A DNA stretch of 51,908 nucleotides from Candidatus Krumholzibacteriota bacterium (GTDB lineage: Bacteria > Krumholzibacteriota > Krumholzibacteriia > Krumholzibacteriales > Krumholzibacteriaceae): the NCBI GenBank assembly GCA_030609325.1, contig JAUWCL010000024.1:1-51908 (forward strand), given 5' to 3'. Below the pieces are notes generated by a model. It was given only the letters and a program-made list of their open reading frames with translations. It was not told the DNA's origin and did not search any database. The translations under genes were made by a program, and so were the position numbers. Position 1 is the stretch's first letter, and every line of letters starts with the position of its first letter. Below are positions 1 to 8,705 of the stretch, in pieces.

Positions 1-1
1 A

Positions 2-118
2 CAGGTGTTTTTACCGGATGACAAGATTGAGAGTTATAAAAACCTGATAGAACCGCTTTTTGGGAAGGAAAGTATTTTATCGTTGAAAATCAGATCCCAG
101 GGAACATTGCACTTGTAG
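2..118 (+). CDS. C-terminal end of an upstream gene (possibly GHMP-type sugar kinase)
   Basis: The window opens inside a coding frame that reads 38 codons and stops at TAG 116-118. The tail includes PDDKIESYKNLIEPLFGK and ends IRSQGTLHL. The pattern of a short helix, FG, then a beta-strand with IRxxG resembles the extreme C-terminus of galactokinase-like GHMP kinases. That assignment is a weak family resemblance only. It lies 59 bases before the GH127 gene on the same strand, so a shared sugar-catabolism unit is plausible. Confidence 0.35.
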   Translation, partial: QVFLPDDKIESYKNLIEPLFGKESILSLKIRSQGTLHL

Positions 119-177
119 AAGTAGCAGGTTGTCACAACCGCTGATCAATATTCATCGTATAAACGAAAGGATGAATT

Positions 178-2592
178 ATGAGGTTATTGGTCGTAATCAT
201 GGCTGCAGCGATAATGATCATCTCGTGCGCCACCGGTTCCGGTAATAATTATCAAGTCCGACCGGTGCCGTTTACGGATGTAAGTATTGACGACGATTTC
301 TGGGCGCCGCGAATGGAAACCAATCGCAAGGTGACAATCCCCTATGATTTCAAAAAGTGCGAGGAAACGGGACGTATTGACAACTTCGCCCGGGCCGGCG
401 GATTGATGGATGGGGAATTTATTGGAATCCGTTACAACGATTCGGATGTTTACAAGGTTATCGAAGGTGCTTCGTACTCGTTGAGCCTTCATCCCGATCC
501 GGAACTGGAAAAATATCTGGACGGTCTGATAGCAAAGATTGCCGCCGCCCAGGAAGATGATGGATATTTATATACAACACGCACAATCGATCCTGATAAT
601 CCAGCTCGGGCGGCGGGAGACAAGCGCTGGTCATACCTGATAAGCAGTCATGAACTCTACAATGTGGGGCACATGTACGAAGCGGCAGTGGCTTACTATC
701 AAGCAACCGGCAAGCGTTCGCTGCTGGATGTTGCGATCAGGAACGCCGATCTTATCGATAGTGTTTTCGGACCCGGTAAAAAACACGATCCACCAGGTCA
801 TCAGGAAATAGAAATCGGCCTCGTCAAACTCTACAAGGTAACCGGTGACGATAAATACTTGAGGCTGGCAAAGTTTTTTCTTGATCAGCGCGGCACGTAT
901 ATCGGCCGCGAGCCGTATATCGCTTATGACAACGCTGAATATACCCAGGATCACAAACCGGTTATCGAGCAGGATGAAGCCGTTGGCCATGCTGTCCGGG
1001 CCGGTTATCTGTATTCCGGCATGGCGGACGTTGCGGCATTGACCGGAGATGTCGATTATGTAAATGCGATCGATCGAATCTGGGAAAATGTTGTATCGAA
1101 GAAATTGTACATCACAGGTGGTATCGGCGCGCGCCATAAAGGTGAAGCATTTGGCGATAATTATGAATTACCAAATCGAACGGCCTATAATGAAACATGT
1201 GCAGCCATTGCAAATATGATGTGGAATCATCGGCTGTTTTTACTCCATGGCGACGCAAAATACATCGATGTTCTGGAAAGAACGCTTTATAACGGGTTCC
1301 TTTCGGGAGTATCCATGAACGGGGATGAATTCTTCTATCCCAATCCTCTGGAGTCGGTCGGGAATCACAAGCGCAGCCCCTGGTTCAATTGTGCATGCTG
1401 TCCAGTAAACGTTGTCCGTTTTTTGCCTTCACTTCCGGGTTATGTTTATTGTCTGCGGGATGATATCGTATACATCAACCTTTTCATCAAGGGTAATGCA
1501 TCAATTAAAATAGAAGGCAATAATGTGCGAATCGAGCAGGAGTCGCAGTATCCATGGGACGGTAGTGTGAAAGTAACGGTCAATCCGGAGCGTTCAATGA
1601 AATTTGCCGTTTATGTGCGAATTCCAGGCTGGGCACGGGAACGGCCTGTGCCGGGTGATCTGTACCGGTACATGAATAAAAGCGATGAAAAAGCATCCAT
1701 GAGGGTTAACGGTGATGCGGTTGATCTTGACGTGGATCAAGGCTTTGCCCGAATCCAGCGTACCTGGAAGAAAGGTGATGTGATCGAACTGGATCTGCCC
1801 ATGCCGATCAGGAAGGTATTGTGTAATGAAAATGTGGAGGGAAACAGGGGTAGATTTGCACTGGAACGCGGTCCGATCGTTTACTGCGCGGAATGGCCGG
1901 ATAACGGTGGTAACGTGCTTAATCTGCTGTTGAATAAAAACACCGGTTTGAGCGCCGAATACAAACAGGATTTACTTAACGGCGTGACTGTAATCAGCGG
2001 CAATGCCGCCGGTTTCTATCGTAAAAAAGATGGAAAGTCCGTTGAGATGAGAAAGCAGAGCTTCATCGCTATTCCCTACTATTCCTGGGCGCATCGGGGC
2101 CAGGGGGAAATGACAGTCTGGCTGCCTTTTGAAGAATCCGTCGCAAAGCCCCTGGCACCTCCAACTCCTGCTTCCACAGCTCGGGCCAGCGCATCACATG
2201 CCTGGCAAACCGATAGTGAAAAGGCGTTGAACGACGGAATCGATCCTGCCGATTCCAACGATCAATCGATCCCCCGTTTCACCTGGTGGGATCATAAAGG
2301 CACCGGGGAATGGGTGCAGTTTGATTTCCAGGACACACAGAAGATCTCCTCTGCCTCTGTCTATTGGTTCGATGATACCGGTGAAGGTGAATGCAGGGTG
2401 CCGGAAACGTGGAAATTGCTGTACAAAGTCGGCGATGAATGGAAGGAAGTGTCCAGCGCCGGCGGGTATGGAACAGAGAAAGACAGGTACAACAAGGTTG
2501 CCTTCGATTCCGTTGAAACGACAGGATTACGCATTGAGGTTCAACTCGAGCCCGGGTTTTCCGGCGGTATACTGGAGTGGCGGGTGGATTGA
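178..2592 (+). CDS. GH127 beta-L-arabinofuranosidase-like lipoprotein with C-terminal carbohydrate-binding-like domain
   Basis: This 804-residue protein matches glycoside hydrolase family 127 (formerly DUF1680), retaining enzymes that release L-arabinofuranose from plant glycans. A signal peptide ends in a lipobox-like ISCA, so it is probably lipid-anchored and exported. Residues about 30-650 form the (alpha/alpha)6 barrel plus beta domains. E339 and C341 (YNETC) and C407-C408 (within FNCACCPVN) correspond to the zinc-binding and nucleophile cysteine set known for this family. Residues about 665-804 look like a discoidin/F5-8C-type domain. The start is the ATG preceded by AAAGG. Its AT-richer composition matches the iron genes next to it and differs from the rest of the window, which suggests separate ancestry. 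The exact glycan is not readable from sequence. Confidence 0.88.
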   Translation: MRLLVVIMAAAIMIISCATGSGNNYQVRPVPFTDVSIDDDFWAPRMETNRKVTIPYDFKKCEETGRIDNFARAGGLMDGEFIGIRYNDSDVYKVIEGASYSLSLHPDPELEKYLDGLIAKIAAAQEDDGYLYTTRTIDPDNPARAAGDKRWSYLISSHELYNVGHMYEAAVAYYQATGKRSLLDVAIRNADLIDSVFGPGKKHDPPGHQEIEIGLVKLYKVTGDDKYLRLAKFFLDQRGTYIGREPYIAYDNAEYTQDHKPVIEQDEAVGHAVRAGYLYSGMADVAALTGDVDYVNAIDRIWENVVSKKLYITGGIGARHKGEAFGDNYELPNRTAYNETCAAIANMMWNHRLFLLHGDAKYIDVLERTLYNGFLSGVSMNGDEFFYPNPLESVGNHKRSPWFNCACCPVNVVRFLPSLPGYVYCLRDDIVYINLFIKGNASIKIEGNNVRIEQESQYPWDGSVKVTVNPERSMKFAVYVRIPGWARERPVPGDLYRYMNKSDEKASMRVNGDAVDLDVDQGFARIQRTWKKGDVIELDLPMPIRKVLCNENVEGNRGRFALERGPIVYCAEWPDNGGNVLNLLLNKNTGLSAEYKQDLLNGVTVISGNAAGFYRKKDGKSVEMRKQSFIAIPYYSWAHRGQGEMTVWLPFEESVAKPLAPPTPASTARASASHAWQTDSEKALNDGIDPADSNDQSIPRFTWWDHKGTGEWVQFDFQDTQKISSASVYWFDDTGEGECRVPETWKLLYKVGDEWKEVSSAGGYGTEKDRYNKVAFDSVETTGLRIEVQLEPGFSGGILEWRVD

Positions 2593-2681
2593 GCCGAATG
2601 ACAGATTCAAGACAGGTTCGACGCTGAAGGCTATTATAGGCAACACCGGCTGGCTGGCGGTGCTCCGGTTGCTTACTTGAA

Positions 2682-3485
2682 TCATTTCACCTCAAAGGCC
2701 AAAGTCGCAGTGTAGCTGAGTTTATCGCATTTATCCTCAAGTTCATCGGGAGCCGGGATTACTACTCTTGCCTTGAGCATCCAGGGTCCATGGTGAAGGA
2801 TCCTTATCTTCGCCTTACCTTCACTATCGGTCATCGTTGCAAAAGCAAAGTCATCGCCGGTAGAAAACCCGGCGTATGTTCCATACACCGTGCAGAATCT
2901 TGCCGGTCTGCCTTTGAACAGCACTTGAACCGGCAGGTAATCTCCGACTTTCAAGCCGGACGTATTCTCCAGTTGAATAATCTCCAGGGTATGCCCGACA
3001 GGTTCACCGGATACCTCGCTGGAGACCCCCACGGTGATAAGCGCCTTGGCATACTGCTCAAAACGGCGGCTCATGATTACCCGGCTCAGTCCTGTCTTGG
3101 GTGCCCCTTTATGATGCATTTCACCCTTTTCCATGTACATCGTGTAAAATCCGGGGTTCAGAGAAGCAGAAACGATGTATGTTCCCTTTTCAGAGAAAGT
3201 CAGCTCTGTGGCCAGAAAACCGCCCTGGCCGGGCTGCAATCGCTTGATTTCGCCTTTTGGTGTAATCAAATTGAATTCGCCAAGCTCCTCTGCCGATAGA
3301 AAATCAGACACCGGGTAGTCGTGTCCCCAGCCAAAATAGACCTTTGTTCTCGATCCATACTCTGAAGAATAGAATTCCGGATAATAATCCGTGGCATTCA
3401 GCCACAGAGCATGTGGCGACGCCACGTTTGAAAGGCTTAAACAAAAGGCTGCTGACAGAACCAGTACAAGGTGCATTTTTCTCAT
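2682..3485 (-). CDS. DUF4198 (NikM-like) exported protein in the feo unit
   Basis: This 267-aa protein has a signal peptide followed by a mature N-terminus near HALWLNATDYYP, the typical opening of DUF4198 proteins, which resemble NikM-type accessory components of metal uptake. The rest is predicted beta-rich, with a C-terminal immunoglobulin-like segment. It lies 52 bases after feoB on the same strand, making it the last gene of fur-feoA-feoB-DUF4198, and it converges on the GH127 gene. A periplasmic role in delivering ferrous iron is inferred from context; no transport activity is shown by the sequence itself. The ATG start follows a GGGGGTG ribosome-binding site. Confidence 0.72.
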   Translation of the reverse strand: MRKMHLVLVLSAAFCLSLSNVASPHALWLNATDYYPEFYSSEYGSRTKVYFGWGHDYPVSDFLSAEELGEFNLITPKGEIKRLQPGQGGFLATELTFSEKGTYIVSASLNPGFYTMYMEKGEMHHKGAPKTGLSRVIMSRRFEQYAKALITVGVSSEVSGEPVGHTLEIIQLENTSGLKVGDYLPVQVLFKGRPARFCTVYGTYAGFSTGDDFAFATMTDSEGKAKIRILHHGPWMLKARVVIPAPDELEDKCDKLSYTATLAFEVK

Positions 3486-3537
3486 TTATGCACACCCCCA
3501 TTTCTTAACCGGGATCGTCATTAAATTCCGATCCTGT

Positions 3538-5295
3538 TCAAATGCAATTAAGCAAAAGATTGAGTATTCCCCCTACAGTCAGTGCGGAAACGACCATGAT
3601 AGCCGCGGATTTGATCATATCCACAACACCCAGCTCCCTGGTCATTACCGCGAAGGTCGCAACACAGGGGAAATACATCGCAAGGACAACACATGCCACA
3701 ATAAGCTGATTCAGTGTCAAACCGAGTGGAGAGAGCATCCCCACGGCAACGTCTTTACGCAGGAACCCGATGATCAATGCGCCCACTGCATCTTTGGGAA
3801 GTCCGAGGATCCCGGTCACGACCGGGGCCGTGAACCTGCCGATGAACTGGATGATCCGAAGTGAATAGAGGATATTTACGACAAGGACTCCCAGAAGTAC
3901 AAAAGGAACAGCTTCCTGTAAAAACCACCTTATTCTCATCCACAATTTTTTCAGCAACGCCCTGAAATAGGGAATGCGATAAGGCGGAATCTCTACAAAT
4001 ATCTCCGGGCTTTCTCCCTTTAGAACCAGGTTCAATAATATCCCCAGGACCAGCCAAACGAGGAACAAAGTTCCAAAGACCAGGCCCAGCCCCCTGGCCC
4101 CATGCTTGCCGACAAGTCCCACGATCATTGCTATCTGTGCCAGGCAGGGGACCGCTATGGCCATAAGCGTGGCGGTGATAAACTTTTCTCTCCTCGTTTC
4201 GAGCACCCTGGTAGCCAGGGCGCCGGGGACATTGCAGCCGATACCCAGCATCATCGGGATTATGGCCAGACCGTGCAGTCCCAACCTGTGCATTATATTA
4301 TCAACGAGAACCCCGAGGCGCGGAAGATAGCCCGAATCCTCCGCGAAACTCAATACCAGGTAGAAAGCAACGACATAAGGAAGAACCATGGCAAGCGGGA
4401 CAAACAGCCCTGTGGTCAAAAGCCCCAGGGATTCCACAAAATCGATCTCTCCATCCACCAATCTTCCAATCAGAATGTCGTGAATAAAACCCCCTGAGCC
4501 CAGAACGACAGAAAGTCTCATCACCACCGGCGCCCACAATTTGTCAAACAGAGGTTCAAAAAGATAGCCGATGAGACCTTCACCGATGAATCTGATAATC
4601 GTAAACATCAGATATATAAGAATCAGTGCAATGGGGATACCCGTTACAGGCTGTAACGAGGCATCGCTCAGCCTTTCCAAAAGCGTGTGATGGCGATGTG
4701 TGACCCGTTGCACCTGTTCGACGATTTTGCCCACTTCATGCCATCGATCGACCGGGTGTTTATAATTCCCAACTTTCGCCTCGGGAAATCTTGTCACCAA
4801 TTTCTTGATTCCCTCGCCGCTTATTGCGCACGTCGGAACGACCGGCACGCCAAGGATTGTCTCGAGTTCCTCTTTTTCTATCGAGATTCCGATATGCCTG
4901 GCCTCATCCGAGAGATTAAGAGCAACGATCAAAGGAATATTCCGCTCGAGTAACTGAAGGGTGAGATTGAGATTCCTTTCCAGGTTGGTAGCATCCACAA
5001 CATTGATTACCAGGTCTCTCCGTCCACTGTCAGTGACGGATTCGAGCAGCATTTCCACAGCTACCTCTTCAGCTTTTGAGGTCGGTTCGAGTGTGTAGGT
5101 TCCAGGCACATCGATGACTTCGGCCTTTTCATCGCCGAGTTTCATGTACCCTTTGGTGAACTCAACCGTAGTTCCCGGATAGTTGGAAGCAATAACGTGT
5201 GCTCCTGTAAGCCTGGAAAACACAACGCTTTTGCCGACATTAGGATTGCCCATCAAGAGCACTCTTCGGATTGTCCCGGAACTGCCATTCTTCAT
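3538..5295 (-). CDS. feoB: Ferrous iron transporter FeoB
   Basis: This is a 585-residue inner-membrane ferrous iron permease with an N-terminal GTPase domain. The G1 loop is GNPNVGKS at 16-23, G3 is DVPGTY and G4 is NLSD. A helical spacer follows, then a polytopic membrane region containing both Gate motifs (GIGCNVPG and the later FPCVATF). It is shorter than the E. coli protein (about 773 aa) mainly in the spacer and tail, which is common outside enterics. Its start overlaps the feoA stop by four bases, so the two are translationally coupled. Control by the upstream Fur-type site is expected. Confidence 0.95.
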   Translation of the reverse strand: MKNGSSGTIRRVLLMGNPNVGKSVVFSRLTGAHVIASNYPGTTVEFTKGYMKLGDEKAEVIDVPGTYTLEPTSKAEEVAVEMLLESVTDSGRRDLVINVVDATNLERNLNLTLQLLERNIPLIVALNLSDEARHIGISIEKEELETILGVPVVPTCAISGEGIKKLVTRFPEAKVGNYKHPVDRWHEVGKIVEQVQRVTHRHHTLLERLSDASLQPVTGIPIALILIYLMFTIIRFIGEGLIGYLFEPLFDKLWAPVVMRLSVVLGSGGFIHDILIGRLVDGEIDFVESLGLLTTGLFVPLAMVLPYVVAFYLVLSFAEDSGYLPRLGVLVDNIMHRLGLHGLAIIPMMLGIGCNVPGALATRVLETRREKFITATLMAIAVPCLAQIAMIVGLVGKHGARGLGLVFGTLFLVWLVLGILLNLVLKGESPEIFVEIPPYRIPYFRALLKKLWMRIRWFLQEAVPFVLLGVLVVNILYSLRIIQFIGRFTAPVVTGILGLPKDAVGALIIGFLRKDVAVGMLSPLGLTLNQLIVACVVLAMYFPCVATFAVMTRELGVVDMIKSAAIMVVSALTVGGILNLLLNCI

Positions 5296-5531
5296 GTCTT
5301 CACAATGACCTTTCTCGCTATGCCGAAGCCAAGGGCAATCTGGGTATTGCCCAGTTGAATAGTGATAGGACCCCTCATGAGCTGTGATGAAACCTTGGTT
5401 ATCGGAACACCTGGTCTCACACCAAGAGCTTCCAACCTTCCGGTCACACCATGCCCCCCGAGAATTTCATGAACAACTCCGCTTTCCCCACTGTTCATTT
5501 GAGTTAAATTTGTGCTCTTGGCGACCAACAC
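5292..5531 (-). CDS. feoA: FeoA family protein
   Basis: This 79-residue SH3-like cytosolic partner of FeoB has the characteristic GVTGRLEALGVRPG segment and a C-terminal strand pattern ending in GFGIARKVIVKT. The likely start is GTG after an AGAGGGTG ribosome-binding site. It lies between fur and feoB and overlaps feoB by four bases. FeoA is thought to modulate the FeoB GTPase or complex assembly. Confidence 0.9.
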   Translation of the reverse strand: MLVAKSTNLTQMNSGESGVVHEILGGHGVTGRLEALGVRPGVPITKVSSQLMRGPITIQLGNTQIALGFGIARKVIVKT

Positions 5532-5558
5532 ACACCCTCTATAAGCCAGGATAAAAAA

Positions 5559-5981
5559 TCACTTCTTGCACCTGCTGCAGTACCCGTAGATCTCATATTT
5601 ACTGTCTTTTATCTTGAAATTGTGTTTCTTTGCTACTTCCTCCTGAAGTTTCTCGATTCTGTCATTTGTAAATTCAATGATCCTGCCGCATTTAATGCAG
5701 ATCAGATGATCGTGATGCTTTCCTCTATGCACCAGCTCGAATCGCGTGACCTCCCCGCTGAATTGGCGTTCCTCTGCCAGGCCCGCCTCCACGAGTAACT
5801 TCAATGTTCGGTAGACAGTTGAGTAACCAATTCGCTTATCTTCCCTTTGAGCTACGCGGTAAAGGTCTTCAACGCTGTAATGCTGGTCCGCCTGCAGAAA
5901 CAGTTCAACGACAACTTCCCTCTGGCGGGTTATTTTAAGCCCTCTACTGCGAAGATAGTCTCGAAAGCGCTTGTTCATCAC
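5559..5981 (-). CDS. fur: Fur-family ferric uptake regulator
   Basis: This 140-aa metal-dependent repressor has an N-terminal winged helix (KITRQREVVVE, then GYSTVYRTLKLL) and a C-terminal dimerisation domain with HHDHLIC. Two CxxC pairs (CIKC and CSRC) provide the structural zinc site. The start may be the GTG at 5981 or the ATG immediately after it. It is the first gene of the iron unit. A palindrome at the transcription start of its own promoter suggests autoregulation and iron repression of feoAB. Zur or PerR specificity cannot be excluded from motifs, but linkage to feoAB strongly favours iron. Confidence 0.9.
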   Translation of the reverse strand: MMNKRFRDYLRSRGLKITRQREVVVELFLQADQHYSVEDLYRVAQREDKRIGYSTVYRTLKLLVEAGLAEERQFSGEVTRFELVHRGKHHDHLICIKCGRIIEFTNDRIEKLQEEVAKKHNFKIKDSKYEIYGYCSRCKK

Positions 5982-6060
5982 ATCTTGCCGTTACTGCTTA
6001 TCTGTACAAGATCACCTTATTTGTAGAAACCTCATGATCTGCGCATGATTTCTTGTCGTG

Positions 6061-6083
6061 TTGAAACTGAATTTCAGGTTCAA
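6061..6083 (-). promoter_or_regulatory. Fur-type operator (23-bp palindrome)
   Basis: A 23-bp dyad has half-sites TTGAAxCTGAA and TTCAGxTTCAA around one central base, with a single mismatched pair. It can be read as two overlapping 7-1-7 Fur sites. It sits just downstream of the -10 element of the fur-feoA-feoB promoter, covering the expected start of transcription, which is an ideal position for repression. Confidence 0.75.
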
Positions 6084-6085
6084 TT

Positions 6086-6114
6086 AATATAGTATCGATC
6101 CGCTTTCCTGTCAA
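6086..6114 (-). promoter_or_regulatory. Sigma70-type promoter of fur-feoA-feoB-DUF4198
   Basis: Read on the minus strand, TTGACA (6109-6114) is followed after 17 bases by TATATT (6086-6091). This is near-consensus and directly abuts the Fur-type palindrome. Confidence 0.75.
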
Positions 6115-6155
6115 CTATTCATTTTCCTAGATCCAAAGTAGTTTTTTCTTGTAAT

Positions 6156-6186
6156 AAAGAGCCCGGGTTCAGAACCCGGGCTCTTT
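6156..6186 (-). terminator. Strong intrinsic terminator hairpin after the transketolase gene
   Basis: A perfect 15-bp inverted repeat (AAAGAGCCCGGGTTC and its complement around one central base) lies 26 bases past the transketolase stop. The arms start and end in A/T runs, so it could act in both directions. It also sits at the border between the AT-richer left end and the GC-rich remainder. Confidence 0.85.
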
Positions 6187-6211
6187 GTTTATAGCGGGAT
6201 GTCGCGGAGCG

Positions 6212-8566
6212 CTATTTGCCCGCCATCCAGTCGGCGTATTCCTTGACCGCTTTCCACTGGCCCTCTCCGTGGAGCTCCGCCTCCTCGAAGACCTTGTGGG
6301 CCTGGCCGCTGCCGAGGTAGTGGCCCTTGCGGAAGGCATGGACCGTCCTGCGGCGCCCTTCCTCCGAGGTGACCCAGCGCATCATCGTCGGGAGGGTCAG
6401 CCCGGTCATCCCCATCGCCTCGAGCGCGCACTCCTCGGGGTAGATCTCGTGCTGCTGTTCGATCGGCAGCATGTCGAAGAGCTCGGCGCTGGAGACGTAG
6501 AAGATGTTCATGTTGAGGTCGGCCTCGATGATCCTCGGGAGGACCTCATCGACGAACGTGTTGGTGATGCCGCTTCCCTGCAGAACAAGTGTGCCGTGGT
6601 ACGGCTTCTTCGTTCGGTCGCCCCTGCGCATCGCGTAGATGCCCGTCACTGCTGCCGTCGCCGGCGGGAGGCCGAGGGCTGCGCGATCGAAGATCTTCTC
6701 GTTCGGACGCGTCACGAACGGAGCGATGACCGCCGGCCTCTTCTTCAGGGCCGTTATGAGCATCGGGTAGACCTCCTGCGGATCCCACGGCGTAAGCGTG
6801 ATCAGGATGCCCTGCGGGAAGTTCTCCTGCAGTAGCTGCAGCGCCTGGGGATCGGCGTGGGTCGGTCCGTCCTCGCCCGTCTTCAGTCCGGCGTGGGCGC
6901 AGACGAGCAGCCAGGGGTTGAACGGCTCGCCGTTGTACGCGTACTTCATCTGCTGGCCGATGCCGTGGAGCCTCGCCGTGATGTGCTGGAGCGCTGCGAT
7001 GAACGCGCCGTACGACGATCCGGCCCCGATGTGTGAGCCGTAGGTCGAAAGACCCGCCATGATCCCGCCTATCGCGTCTTCGCAGATCCCCCCGATCGAA
7101 AGGAGTCTCGAGCCCGGATTCGATACGGCGTTGTAGAATCCCTCGGGAAAACCGTCGCCCGCCTTGTTGATGCTCGTCGAGCCGATCAGGTCGGCAGAGG
7201 CGACTAGTATCGCGCCGTTCGTCTTTTTGTTCAGGTAGTTGAGGGCCTCGCCGAGCGCTGCGCGCAGTGTCTGCGAGCTTCCCTGCGCGTAGGTGCACTC
7301 GGCAGGGATCTCTTCGGCGGAGATGTCGCCGGCGTAGATGGCGCTGATATCGGGCGCGCCGTCGCGTTTTTTCCTCGCGACTTTTGTGAGATTCTCGTCC
7401 GCTTCCTTCAGGCGGTCGCCGAAGAAGGCGGAGATCCCGTTGTCCGCCTTGAGGATCTTCCTGATCGTAACGAGGTAGTCGAAGAAATTGCTCTCGATGC
7501 TCGTCGGAGTCTTGTCGCCGCACCAGGCGGGGAACTCGACTCCGAACCTCTTTTCGAGAGGCACGAGCGTCTTGCGGAATTCCTCGGAGCAGAAGTCGTG
7601 GCCCGCGCCGTGCGACTTCCTGCCCTCGATCCCGTACTGCCACCCCTTGATCGTGCGGTAGACGATCGCGGTCGGCTGCTCGTTCAGGTTGTCCATCGCG
7701 TACTTCTGCGCGGCGAGGACCTGGCGGATGTCCTTGCCGTCCTCGACGGCGATGACGTTCCAGTCGTGGAGGTAGCAGAACTCGGCCGGCGTCCACTGTA
7801 CATACTCGCCAGGCTCGGCGCCGTCGCGGCAGACATGGTTCGAATCGATCGACGCCTGGTTCCAGTCGATGTGCATCATGATGTTCCACATCTGCGCCGT
7901 TGCTGCCGCGGCCATCGCCTCGGCGACCCTGCCCGGCGTCATGCCGCCTTCGCCCTCGATAAGGTGGATGAACGGAGCGTCCTTGCCGAAGGTGTCCATC
8001 GCGCCGAATCCCAGGCCGAAGCTCGTCGGTACTCCTACGCCCGAGGCGCCGGTGGAGAGCTTGACGAACGGGGTAAGCGGGGTCGGGTGCCCGTCGAGGG
8101 GCTTGGCATTGTATTTTTTGAACAGGGGGGTCTCCTGCGTCGGGTTGCGGCGGAAGCCGAGAAGGTCCTCGAGCCTCAGCTGTCTCTCTGGGCCGGGGAG
8201 CATTTCGGGGTGCGAGATGTGGCAGCACTCGTTCCTCAGCGCCCACATCGCGTAGAGCCCCATTGCCTTGTGACCGGCGGCGTAAGAGATGATGTCCGCT
8301 TCCCTGCACTCGGGATCGCCCATGCGGTAGTTCATCATCGAGAACAGGACTCCCTCGACCATCCTTCCCGAGGAGATGCTGCCGCCGGGATGCCCCGACT
8401 TCGGGACGAAGTTGTAGAGGATGCCGCACAGCGTCCTGTAGATGAGGTCGTAATCGTCGAACATCTTCGCCCACTCGTCGGAAACGACGCCCTCGGCCTC
8501 CTTCGGGCCGATCTCGGCGTAGTATCCCCGCCTGGGAGCGAAGCCGAACTTTTTACTTGAAGACAA
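6212..8566 (-). CDS. Transketolase-family thiamine-diphosphate enzyme
   Basis: This thiamine-diphosphate enzyme of the transketolase superfamily probably transfers two-carbon ketol units in the pentose phosphate pathway. SGHPGGSISS near the N-terminus, HLIEGEGGMTPG (part of the cofactor site) and a C-terminal pyrimidine-binding half are visible. At about 784 aa it is longer than classical transketolases (about 660) and near phosphoketolase length. It lacks an obvious phosphoketolase signature, so the exact reaction is uncertain. The start chosen is TTG at 8566 because AGGAGG lies seven bases upstream; the frame stays open for 20 more codons upstream without a comparable site. It is monocistronic, with its own promoter and terminator. 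Confidence 0.82.
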   Translation of the reverse strand: MSSSKKFGFAPRRGYYAEIGPKEAEGVVSDEWAKMFDDYDLIYRTLCGILYNFVPKSGHPGGSISSGRMVEGVLFSMMNYRMGDPECREADIISYAAGHKAMGLYAMWALRNECCHISHPEMLPGPERQLRLEDLLGFRRNPTQETPLFKKYNAKPLDGHPTPLTPFVKLSTGASGVGVPTSFGLGFGAMDTFGKDAPFIHLIEGEGGMTPGRVAEAMAAAATAQMWNIMMHIDWNQASIDSNHVCRDGAEPGEYVQWTPAEFCYLHDWNVIAVEDGKDIRQVLAAQKYAMDNLNEQPTAIVYRTIKGWQYGIEGRKSHGAGHDFCSEEFRKTLVPLEKRFGVEFPAWCGDKTPTSIESNFFDYLVTIRKILKADNGISAFFGDRLKEADENLTKVARKKRDGAPDISAIYAGDISAEEIPAECTYAQGSSQTLRAALGEALNYLNKKTNGAILVASADLIGSTSINKAGDGFPEGFYNAVSNPGSRLLSIGGICEDAIGGIMAGLSTYGSHIGAGSSYGAFIAALQHITARLHGIGQQMKYAYNGEPFNPWLLVCAHAGLKTGEDGPTHADPQALQLLQENFPQGILITLTPWDPQEVYPMLITALKKRPAVIAPFVTRPNEKIFDRAALGLPPATAAVTGIYAMRRGDRTKKPYHGTLVLQGSGITNTFVDEVLPRIIEADLNMNIFYVSSAELFDMLPIEQQHEIYPEECALEAMGMTGLTLPTMMRWVTSEEGRRRTVHAFRKGHYLGSGQAHKVFEEAELHGEGQWKAVKEYADWMAGK

Positions 8567-8652
8567 GTCGGAGCCTCCTGTTCTGCGGTTTTCCGGCCGG
8601 CGTCCGAAAAGGCTTGCCGGCGACACAGGGATTAAAATATAAACGGGGAGTA

Positions 8653-8682
8653 ACTATATATCATACGGCTCGCCGTTGTCAA
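8653..8682 (-). promoter_or_regulatory. Promoter of the transketolase gene
   Basis: On the minus strand TTGACA (8677-8682) is followed by overlapping -10 candidates TATATA (8655-8660, 16-base spacer) or TATAGT (8653-8658, 18-base spacer). It lies in the divergent gap before the N-acetyltransferase-like gene. Confidence 0.6.
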
Positions 8683-8705
8683 CACCACCCCGCGAGGAGA
8701 TGGAT

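Noticed and set aside
6546-8474. A 642-codon open frame overlapping the transketolase gene in another frame
   Set aside because: It is on the same strand but out of frame, is Arg/Pro rich and low-complexity, and matches no family. It is a by-product of GC-rich codons.
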